A stretch of DNA of 64,000 nt from contig JAFQPM010000021.1 in the NCBI GenBank assembly GCA_017411745.1, positions 1 to 64,000 of the forward strand, in the 5' to 3' direction. Within the stretch, counting starts at the first letter, position 1; each line of letters begins with the position of its first letter. This DNA is from Clostridia bacterium (lineage in GTDB: Bacteria > Bacillota > Clostridia > Oscillospirales > CAG-272). Made by a program: the position numbers and the translations under genes. The notes below the pieces were generated by a model, which saw only the letters and a program-made list of their open reading frames with translations, made no database searches and was not told where the DNA came from. Of the stretch, positions 43,172-51,186 are shown piece by piece.

Positions 43172-43933
43172 ATGGTAAACGATATCCAAAAAGCAAGTTT
43201 TTTTAAAAGACTGTCCGCTTTTATGCTTGACAGTATCATTCTGATATTGGTGGCAGTTGCGGTAGCAGTGCCGATATCTGCTATTCTCAACTATCCCGAC
43301 ACAGTAGAGGCATTTGAAACACACTATAAAAAATATGAAGAAAAGTATGCGATTGATACAAACATGTCTGCCGACGAGTACGACAAATTAACTCCCGAGC
43401 AAAAGGAACGCTACGAGGAAGCAACCAAGGAATTGGCAAAAGACAAAGAAATAGTAAAGCTCTACACCACGCTTATGAACAAAACGATTTTGGTAGTGAT
43501 CATTTCCCTTTTCTTTGCGTTTGTCATAACGGAATTGGCGATACCGCTGTTTTTCAAAAACGGTCAGACGCTTGGAAAGAAGATGATGTCGATCGGCGTT
43601 ATGCGCGTGGACAGCGTCAGGATCTCAAGCTTCCAGTTGTTCGTTCGCTCTGTATTTGGCAAATTCTTGATGGAAACTATGATCCCCCTTCTCGTTATCA
43701 TGCTGGAATTCTTCGGAGTGATGGCAGGCATGGGCGTTATAATCACCGTTTTGATCTTCATTATTCAGGTAGTACTCCTGATAGTAACGAAAAACAACTC
43801 CACAATACACGACTACTTTGCAGTTACCGTCGTCGTTGATATGAACGACCAGACGATGTTCGACTCCCCCGAGGATCTTATAGAATACAAGAAAAAGCTA
43901 CACGAGGAGGAAGTACGCAACGCGCCGTACTGA
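43172..43933 (+). CDS. RDD family membrane protein
   Basis: 253 residues from ATG 43172 (AAAGGA ribosome site). RDD-type layout: FFKRLSAFMLDSIILIL at the start, then a 60-residue charged loop, a second membrane segment, FFKNGQTLGKKMMSIGVMRV, and two more segments (about 150-205). Family function is unclear; some members are linked to ion transport. It stands alone between the pilus and ABC transporter loci. Confidence 0.82.
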   Translation: MVNDIQKASFFKRLSAFMLDSIILILVAVAVAVPISAILNYPDTVEAFETHYKKYEEKYAIDTNMSADEYDKLTPEQKERYEEATKELAKDKEIVKLYTTLMNKTILVVIISLFFAFVITELAIPLFFKNGQTLGKKMMSIGVMRVDSVRISSFQLFVRSVFGKFLMETMIPLLVIMLEFFGVMAGMGVIITVLIFIIQVVLLIVTKNNSTIHDYFAVTVVVDMNDQTMFDSPEDLIEYKKKLHEEEVRNAPY

Positions 43934-44021
43934 TACCTATTTCAACCCGTCTTAAAAAAATATTACATAAACTGCAGCTTGGCGCAAAACGCCGAGATTG
44001 CTTAAACTTTCAGGAGGTAAT

Positions 44022-45125
44022 ATGAAAGTCGAATTGCAAAACTTAACAAAAATCTTCCCCAGCCGTAACAAAAAGTCGGGTGGAGAGGTGACAGCGGTAA
44101 ATGATTTTACCTTCACCATTCCCGACGGTAAGCTGGTCGGTCTGCTCGGTCCCTCCGGATGCGGAAAGAGTACCACTCTTTACATGATCAGCGGACTTCA
44201 GAAGCCCTCGTCGGGTAAGATCTTCTTCGGTGACGAGGACGTTACCGAGCTTTCCCCCGAGAACAGAGGAGTTGGTCTGGTCTTCCAGAACTATGCACTC
44301 TATCCTCACCTTACGGTTAAGCAAAACATTATGTTCCCTTTGCAGAATCTCAGGGGTGCAGACAAGCTCTCAAAGCAGGAAATGCAGGAAAGAGCGCTTG
44401 AGGCGGCAAAGCTCGTTCAGATCGACGAGCTCATGGACCGTAAGCCCAGCGAGCTTTCGGGAGGTCAGCAGCAGAGAGTTGCTATCGCCCGCGCACTCGT
44501 TAAAATGCCTCGCGTTTTGCTTCTCGACGAGCCGCTTTCCAACCTCGACGCACGTCTTCGTCTTCAGACCCGTGAGGAGATCAGAAGAATTCAGAAGGAA
44601 ACGGGCATCACCACCGTTTTCGTTACGCACGACCAAGAGGAGGCTATGTCGATCTCCGATATGATCGTAGTTATGAAGCTCGGTGTGCTTCAGCAGATCG
44701 GTAAGCCTCAGGATATCTACGACGACCCCACAAATCTGTTCGTTGCCAAGTTCTTGGGAACACCTCCCATCAACGTTTTCAACGGAAAGGTTGAAAACGG
44801 CACGCTTTACATAGGAAGCGACGCTGTTCTTGAAGTTGGCGGTGTGTCCGATCAGCCCGTTTGGGTAGGTATTCGCCCCGAAGGCTTTACTCCCGACGAT
44901 AACGGTGCTCTCGTTTGTAAGCTTAACAACGTAGAGGTTATGGGTAGAGACGTTAGCGTTGTTTCAACGCACGAGGCATCTGCTAACCCCATCGTACGCT
45001 CGATCGTCAATGCAGACAACAAGATCGACGTAACCGCAGAAAACATCAAGTATTCCTTAAAGCCTCATAAGGTGTTCATCTTCAACAAGGAAACCGAAGA
45101 AAGAATTTATTTTGAGGTGAAGTAA
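44022..45125 (+). CDS. sugar-type ABC transporter ATPase (MsmK/UgpC family)
   Basis: 367 residues from ATG 44022 (AGGAGG ribosome site). Walker A GPSGCGKST, signature LSGGQQQR, Walker B LLLDEPLSNLDA, switch His in FVTHDQEEA, then a TOBE-type regulatory domain from ~240. Such ATPases energise carbohydrate uptake. The stop overlaps the permease start by one base (TAATG). Confidence 0.92.
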   Translation: MKVELQNLTKIFPSRNKKSGGEVTAVNDFTFTIPDGKLVGLLGPSGCGKSTTLYMISGLQKPSSGKIFFGDEDVTELSPENRGVGLVFQNYALYPHLTVKQNIMFPLQNLRGADKLSKQEMQERALEAAKLVQIDELMDRKPSELSGGQQQRVAIARALVKMPRVLLLDEPLSNLDARLRLQTREEIRRIQKETGITTVFVTHDQEEAMSISDMIVVMKLGVLQQIGKPQDIYDDPTNLFVAKFLGTPPINVFNGKVENGTLYIGSDAVLEVGGVSDQPVWVGIRPEGFTPDDNGALVCKLNNVEVMGRDVSVVSTHEASANPIVRSIVNADNKIDVTAENIKYSLKPHKVFIFNKETEERIYFEVK

Positions 45126-46987
45126 TGGTAGATAGTAAGCATCAATGGAAGGCTTGGATATATTTGCTTCCCGCAATTATTCTGCTGATCATATTCACGC
45201 TATGGCCCATAATCAATACGGTCACCACAGCGTTTATATATAATGTAGAATACAAGCCTGTAATCATACAAGTTGAAGCCGTGGAAAACGCAGATGAAGA
45301 ATATCTCTTCACGTACGTTGACTCGGTAGAGGGAAATAAGTACTATATGAGCGCAGTCGTCGAGGAGGACGGCAGCGTTGACCTTGAGTACGTAAGCACT
45401 CCCGACGGCACAAACGGCAACTTTAAATACGACAATGACATCATGGCATGGACCGTTACCGTTGGAGAAAAGCAGTATTTTATCGGTGCGACCGACGATT
45501 CCGACGCTTCCCTGTTTGAAGTCACAGAGGATAACGTTTCAAAGCTCGGCTCGTCCATATATCCCGCAAGTCTTTTCACAGAATCAGCCAATAAGCACGC
45601 CACAAGCGAGCTTGATCCCAAGGCGGGTTACAACTTTGGAATTTTCAAGGGTGTTTCCGAGGCAGTAAGATACGTTCTTGCATCCTCCGAGGAAGGCTAC
45701 CTCAACACCACGGATTATCTTAACGAGTCCGCGATGCTCTGGCCTGAAAAATGCAAGGTCGGAGAAAAGAACGGCTTCAAGTTCTACTATGAGGACGAGG
45801 ACTACAATTATCTCTACCTTAACACAGTAGTGAACGAGGAAGGCGAGGCTTCAATAGAGTATACGCTTGATCAGGGTGTCGGATTCTATTATAACAGCAC
45901 TCACAAAGCGTGGGTCTGCCTCATTAACGATACCGAGTATTATCTCGGGCTTGACGGTATCAATAGAATAGGTGTCTATTCCCTTGCCGACATCGGCGCT
46001 GAAAACGCTCCTACACCCGCAGTAATGTATATGCACAGAGGAGAGGCGTCTGCAGCCGTTGAAATGACCAATCTCAGCGAGGATGATGCATACCGTATAG
46101 GTGCACATCGCGCGGCAGACGGAACTCAGACCTATATCACTACCGGTGCAGCCGTAGGTGGCGGTCTTATGCTGACCGAGGACTTTGTAAACGGTGAGGT
46201 CTTCTCCAAGTTTGGTATGAACAACTTTACCTACGTTCTTACCAGCAGAGGAAGTGACTTCATAGTCTGCTTGAAGAACACTCTCATTCTTACGGTCATC
46301 ACAGTTCCGATCTCCACAATTCTTGCTCTCCTTATCGCAGTAGGACTTAACTCTATCAAGCCTCTGCAGAAGCTTTTGCAAACTATATTCTTCCTGCCCT
46401 ACGTTACCAACTCCATCGCAATAGGAATGGTATTCGCGGCAATGTTCAACATAGTCGGTATCAACTCCACGCAGGAGTCTGTAGGTATCATCAATAATAT
46501 ACTGGGACTATTCGGAGTAGAGAGGATCAACTGGATCAACTACGGCGCAGAGACCTGGGCAAGCTTCACAGCACTTATCGTCTACATCATATGGAATGCT
46601 CTGCCCTTCAAGATACTTATTCTTCTTGGCGGTCTGCAGAGTATCAACAAACAGTACTACGACGCTGCAAAGATCGACAGCACTCCCAAGTGGCGCGTTC
46701 TTACCAGAATCACCGTTCCGTTGCTTTCTCCCATGCTCACGTACACTGTCATCACCAGCTTTATCGGCGGATTCAAGGAATACTCCAGCGTCGTCGGTAT
46801 CTTCGGTGAGGATAAAGCCGTTGCGGGCGGTGCGAATATGAACACCATAGTAGGACATATTCAGAACCACCTTACCATCACCCGTGACTACGGTCTTGCG
46901 GGCGCGGCAGCACTTATGCTGTTCGTAATAATCTTTATCGTAACCATGATCAACTTGCGTATAAGCAAGAAGAGCACTCATTATTAA
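45125..46987 (+). CDS. ABC permease (MalF type) with large external insertion
   Basis: 620 residues, twice the usual ~300. One membrane segment (12-32) is followed by an external region to ~375, then the standard permease core with the EAA loop (YYDAAKIDSTPKWRVLTRI). The insertion holds two similar beta units (about 57-150 and 213-302), each with an AWV/AWT core followed by YYLG or YFIG. A closely related unit is seen in the lipoprotein at 51187-54051. MalF has an external P2 loop, but this one is larger. It may hold the binding protein or bind substrate. Confidence 0.85.
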   Translation: MVDSKHQWKAWIYLLPAIILLIIFTLWPIINTVTTAFIYNVEYKPVIIQVEAVENADEEYLFTYVDSVEGNKYYMSAVVEEDGSVDLEYVSTPDGTNGNFKYDNDIMAWTVTVGEKQYFIGATDDSDASLFEVTEDNVSKLGSSIYPASLFTESANKHATSELDPKAGYNFGIFKGVSEAVRYVLASSEEGYLNTTDYLNESAMLWPEKCKVGEKNGFKFYYEDEDYNYLYLNTVVNEEGEASIEYTLDQGVGFYYNSTHKAWVCLINDTEYYLGLDGINRIGVYSLADIGAENAPTPAVMYMHRGEASAAVEMTNLSEDDAYRIGAHRAADGTQTYITTGAAVGGGLMLTEDFVNGEVFSKFGMNNFTYVLTSRGSDFIVCLKNTLILTVITVPISTILALLIAVGLNSIKPLQKLLQTIFFLPYVTNSIAIGMVFAAMFNIVGINSTQESVGIINNILGLFGVERINWINYGAETWASFTALIVYIIWNALPFKILILLGGLQSINKQYYDAAKIDSTPKWRVLTRITVPLLSPMLTYTVITSFIGGFKEYSSVVGIFGEDKAVAGGANMNTIVGHIQNHLTITRDYGLAGAAALMLFVIIFIVTMINLRISKKSTHY

Positions 46988-47006
46988 GAGAGGAGGCACG
47001 TCTAAT

Positions 47007-48059
47007 ATGGAAAAAATCGATAATAATTCTAACTCCTCCTTGAAGGTAATGAAGGAAAGAGATATCCAAAAGGTTGCCTCCGGTCAGAAGGTCGCTAAGG
47101 TATTCGGTCAGATCCTCGTTTATACCTTCCTCGGTATCATGGCTCTGATAGTGCTTTTCCCCTTCTACTTCATGATCATTTCATCACTGAAATCTCTTGA
47201 AGAATATAGATTGGCTGTTCCCACGCTGATCCCTCAGTCCTGGAAATTCCAAAACTATACCGACATACTTATCCCCTTTGACGTTGCAGAGGCTAACGGT
47301 TGGGTTGGATCTATCGTTTCTCCCGAAGCGGCAACCAACGATTTCGACCTTTTCACACTTTTCAGAAATACGATGTTCGTAGGTATAGTTTCTACGATAC
47401 TGTCGTTAGTCATCACCGTGCTTTCCGCATTTGCATTCGCTCGACTTAACTTCAAGGGCAAGAACGCACTCTTTGCGGCGCTTCTCGGCACTATGATGAT
47501 CCCCGGTGAACTTTTCACCATCACCAACTACGCAACCGTTATGACCAAGGGCGGATGGTTCCCAAGGTTCTTTAACGGGCTTGGAAATATGTTCGGTCTC
47601 TTTGGCCCCGATTTCCATATCCCGTTCGTCGATTCGAGCTTTGCTGCTCTGATCGTTCCCTTCCTTGTAAGTGTATTCTACATTTACCTTCTCAGACAGA
47701 ACTTCTTGCAGATACCCAACGAGCTTTACCTCGCCGCTAAGGTAGACGGTACCAGCGACCTCAAGTATCTCTGGAAGGTTATGATCCCCCTTGCGCTCCC
47801 CACCATTATTTCTATCACGATACTCAAGATGATGGGCGCATGGAACTCTTACATGTGGCCCCGACTCGTTGCAAACGACGACGCTCACAGACTTATTACG
47901 AACGGTCTGAGAAACGCGTTTAACGACGTTTCAGGTAACACAGACTACCCCCGTCAGATGGCGGCAGTCGCACTCGTTTCACTTCCGCTTTTCCTTGTAT
48001 TTATCTTCTTCAGAAAATACATCATGAAGGGCGTAAGCCGAAGCGGCATCAAAGGTTAA
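47007..48059 (+). CDS. ABC permease (MalG type)
   Basis: 350 residues with about six membrane segments and the EAA loop as LYLAAKVDGTSDLKYLWKVM. Second permease of the importer, 19 bases after the first, with an AGGAGG site. A short extra external loop (about 95-115) is present. Substrate probably a sugar or glycan fragment from the family; nucleoside uptake is not excluded. Confidence 0.9.
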   Translation: MEKIDNNSNSSLKVMKERDIQKVASGQKVAKVFGQILVYTFLGIMALIVLFPFYFMIISSLKSLEEYRLAVPTLIPQSWKFQNYTDILIPFDVAEANGWVGSIVSPEAATNDFDLFTLFRNTMFVGIVSTILSLVITVLSAFAFARLNFKGKNALFAALLGTMMIPGELFTITNYATVMTKGGWFPRFFNGLGNMFGLFGPDFHIPFVDSSFAALIVPFLVSVFYIYLLRQNFLQIPNELYLAAKVDGTSDLKYLWKVMIPLALPTIISITILKMMGAWNSYMWPRLVANDDAHRLITNGLRNAFNDVSGNTDYPRQMAAVALVSLPLFLVFIFFRKYIMKGVSRSGIKG

Positions 48060-48123
48060 TCGCTTTTTCAAAAAAGAAAGGGCTTAACACAAATATAATT
48101 TTATTATATGGAGGACAAAAACC

Positions 48124-49650
48124 ATGAAAATGAGAATTCTTGCGCTTTTAATGGCAGTATTTTGCTGTTTTGGTTGCTTCTCATTCGTAGCGTGCGATAA
48201 CGGCGGTTCTTCCGAGACCACCACCGCAGCTCCCGAAAAAGAAGAAACGACCACAGGCGAAGAAACCACCAAGGGTGAAGAAACCACCAACGATGTCGAA
48301 ACCACCAAGGGTGAAGAAACTACCGCAGCTCCCGAAGTTCAGGACGAGGGTTACGACGGCAGTGCAGTAACCATCACCTTCTATCACACCATGGGTCAGA
48401 ACCTGCGTGAAGTTCTCGATGCTTACATCGTAGAATTCAACAAGCTCTATCCCAACATCACCATCGTTCACGAGCAGGTTGGCGGCTACGACGACGTTCG
48501 TGACCAGATCAGTACCGAGATCACCGTTGGTAACCAGCCCAACATCGCATACTGCTATCCCGACCACGTTGCAGTCTACAACATCTCCAAGGCAGTTTAT
48601 CCGCTTGACGCGCTCATCGACAACATGGCAGAGGTAACCCGCGCAGACGGCACTACCGAGCGTATGGGTCTTACACAGAAGCAGATCAACGACTTTATCC
48701 CCGGCTACTACGCTGAGGGTAAGCAGTTCGGCGACGGCAAGATGTATACACTTCCTCTCTCCAAGTCCACCGAGGTTCTTTACTACAACGCTACCTTCTT
48801 TGCAGAGCACGGTCTCACTCCTCCTACCACTTGGGAAGAGATGGAAGAGCTTTGCAATAAGATCAAAGAGATCGACCCCACCTGTATCCCTCTTGGATAC
48901 GACAGCGAGGCTAACTGGTTCATCACTATGACCGAGCAGCTCGGTACTCCCTACACCAGCGCAACAGGCGAACACTTCCTCTTCAACACTCCCGAAAACA
49001 GAGCGTTTGTTAAGGAATTCAGAAGCTGGTTCGAGGCTGGCTACGTAACCACTCAGGATATCTTCGGCGCGTACACCTCCGGACTCTTTGTAGAGCCCGA
49101 TCCTTCCAAGCAGAGAAGCTATATGTCCATCGGATCCTCTGCGGGTGCTACCCACCAGCGTCCCGCAAAGGTTAACAACGAATATCCCTTTGAGGTTGGA
49201 ATCACAAGCATTCCTCAGGCTAACCCCGATCAGCCCAAGGTTATTTCTCAGGGACCCTCGCTCTGTATCTTTGACAAGGCAAACAAGCAGGAGGTTTATG
49301 CTTCTTGGCTCTTTATGAAGTACCTCACCACTACCGTTGAGTTCCAGGCTGAATTCTCCATGGAATCGGGTTACGTTCCCGTTCTTAAGTCCGTTGCTAA
49401 GAACGAGATGTATGCTGCTTGGCTCGATAAGGCTAACGGTGGCGATAACATCGCAGCACTTTCCGCAAAGGTTTGTCTTGATCAGGCAGACGCATACTAC
49501 ACCTCCCCCGCATTCAACGGCTCCTCCGTTGCTCGTGACGAGGTTGGAAAGCTCATCAAGGATTGCTTCTCCGCAGAAACCGACGACGTTGATGCTATGA
49601 TCAACAAGGCATTCGAGGATGCGGTAGAAAAGTGCAAGTACCTCTCTTAA
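48124..49650 (+). CDS. ABC substrate-binding lipoprotein
   Basis: 508 residues. Lipoprotein signal with lipobox FVAC (Cys ~28), a Thr/Glu-rich linker (ETTKGEETT units), then a family 1 solute-binding fold: ITFYHTMGQNLREVLDAYI, PNIAYCYPDHVAVYN, LYYNATFFAEHGLTPPTTWEEM. It delivers ligand to the permeases just upstream. GGAGG start site. Confidence 0.92.
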   Translation: MKMRILALLMAVFCCFGCFSFVACDNGGSSETTTAAPEKEETTTGEETTKGEETTNDVETTKGEETTAAPEVQDEGYDGSAVTITFYHTMGQNLREVLDAYIVEFNKLYPNITIVHEQVGGYDDVRDQISTEITVGNQPNIAYCYPDHVAVYNISKAVYPLDALIDNMAEVTRADGTTERMGLTQKQINDFIPGYYAEGKQFGDGKMYTLPLSKSTEVLYYNATFFAEHGLTPPTTWEEMEELCNKIKEIDPTCIPLGYDSEANWFITMTEQLGTPYTSATGEHFLFNTPENRAFVKEFRSWFEAGYVTTQDIFGAYTSGLFVEPDPSKQRSYMSIGSSAGATHQRPAKVNNEYPFEVGITSIPQANPDQPKVISQGPSLCIFDKANKQEVYASWLFMKYLTTTVEFQAEFSMESGYVPVLKSVAKNEMYAAWLDKANGGDNIAALSAKVCLDQADAYYTSPAFNGSSVARDEVGKLIKDCFSAETDDVDAMINKAFEDAVEKCKYLS

Positions 49651-49680
49651 TTCTGAAATTATTTACAGGACAAATTAATA

Positions 49681-51153
49681 ATGAAGAAGATCATTAGCAA
49701 TTTGCTTGTGGTTGCATTGCTGATAGGCTCCCTTCTCGGCTGCCTGTCAGCGTGCGACGCTTCAGGCAATACAAACGAAACAACCGGCACCGAGGATCCG
49801 ACCACCGAATCCACAGCGCAAAGCGGAGACAACTCCACGGAGGAAGATCAAAGCACTACCGAGAGTGAAAGTGAAAGCGAGAGCGAGAGCGAAAGTGAAA
49901 CTACACCTCCCGACGTTCACGTTGACTACGCATCTGAGGTAAAGCTGGATATGAACTCTGATACTCTTAAACAAGAGGTAACGGTAAAAGCGTTCATAGA
50001 CGGTGACACCACTCACTTCAACGTGCCTACCTCACTTATTGAGACAGGCGTTATCAAAGCGAGATATCTCGCTATCAATACCCCCGAGTCCACGGGTAAG
50101 ATTGAGGAGTGGGGCAAAACGGCAGCCGCATTTACCAAGGAAAAGCTTTCTTCTGCTACGTCTATCATTATCGAGTCGGACACCGAAACGCTCAACGCGG
50201 ATTCCACGGGAGACAGATATATGCTCTGGATCTGGTACAAGACTGCCGAAAGTGACGAGTATCGCAATCTCAATATCGAGATCCTGCAGAATGGATTGGC
50301 GATCGCCTCCAACTCCTCAAACAACCGATACGGCGAAACCTGTATGGCGGCAATCAATCAGGCGAGAGCCGAAAAGCTGTGTGTTTATTCGGGAGTAAAG
50401 GATCCCAACTTCTATTATGGCGAATCGATAGAGCTCACTCTCAAGGAGCTTCGTTGCAACATCGAAAGCTATAACGGAATGAAGGTTGCCTTCAACGGAA
50501 TCGTAACTCAGGATCACGACAACGCAGTTTACGTCGAAAGCTACGACGAGGAGACTGACGTTTGGTACGGAATGTATATTTACTACGGCTTCAATATGAA
50601 TGGCACCGCCCTTGAGATCCTTTCCGTAGGAAACGAAGTAAGGATCGTTGGCACCGTGTCCTACTATGAAACTGGCAATACTTATCAGGTCTCGGGACTT
50701 TCTTACCGTATGATGAAGCCCGACGATCCCTCTAACATCCAGAAAATAAGCGATGGTCACGAGCCCGTATATCTTCCCACTTCCCCCGAGCGTTATGCAA
50801 ACGGTAAGGTTGACGTAACACTCACGGACAGCGAAGACAACGCAACCACGACCACCTACGATTACGCCGCCCTCGCGATATACTCCTCCATCTCTATGGA
50901 AGGACTTTACGTAAAGAGCGCGTATACTACCACCAATCCGGCAAGTGACGATTTCGGCGCTATGACTCTTATCTGCGAAGCAAACGGTGTGACTATTCAG
51001 ATCCGCACCACTGTCTTCCGAGATGAGAACGGCGAACTCATCACTACCGACCACTATGAAGGCAAGACCATTGACGTAAAAGGAATCATTGAATATTTCA
51101 GCGGTGACTATCAGATCAAGGTCTTCAATCAGAACGATATTATTATCAAGTAA
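49681..51153 (+). CDS. thermonuclease-like lipoprotein
   Basis: 490 residues. Lipobox LSAC (Cys ~26), a Ser/Glu-rich linker with repeated SESE, then a staphylococcal-nuclease fold (about 98-245): FIDGDTTHF, ARYLAINTPES with the catalytic Arg and Glu, and the second Arg in TGDRYMLW. The C-terminal half contains an OB-fold-like region (about 265-360) and a further beta domain. It should cut DNA or RNA at the cell surface. Thirty bases after the binding protein, so probably in the transporter operon. Confidence 0.8.
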   Translation: MKKIISNLLVVALLIGSLLGCLSACDASGNTNETTGTEDPTTESTAQSGDNSTEEDQSTTESESESESESESETTPPDVHVDYASEVKLDMNSDTLKQEVTVKAFIDGDTTHFNVPTSLIETGVIKARYLAINTPESTGKIEEWGKTAAAFTKEKLSSATSIIIESDTETLNADSTGDRYMLWIWYKTAESDEYRNLNIEILQNGLAIASNSSNNRYGETCMAAINQARAEKLCVYSGVKDPNFYYGESIELTLKELRCNIESYNGMKVAFNGIVTQDHDNAVYVESYDEETDVWYGMYIYYGFNMNGTALEILSVGNEVRIVGTVSYYETGNTYQVSGLSYRMMKPDDPSNIQKISDGHEPVYLPTSPERYANGKVDVTLTDSEDNATTTTYDYAALAIYSSISMEGLYVKSAYTTTNPASDDFGAMTLICEANGVTIQIRTTVFRDENGELITTDHYEGKTIDVKGIIEYFSGDYQIKVFNQNDIIIK

Positions 51154-51186
51154 TAATATAAAATAAAAACTCTAAAAGGAGACGTT

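Noticed and set aside
48181..49155. Minus-strand 324-codon ORF
   Set aside because: Antisense to the substrate-binding lipoprotein; composition follows from its Thr/Glu codons.
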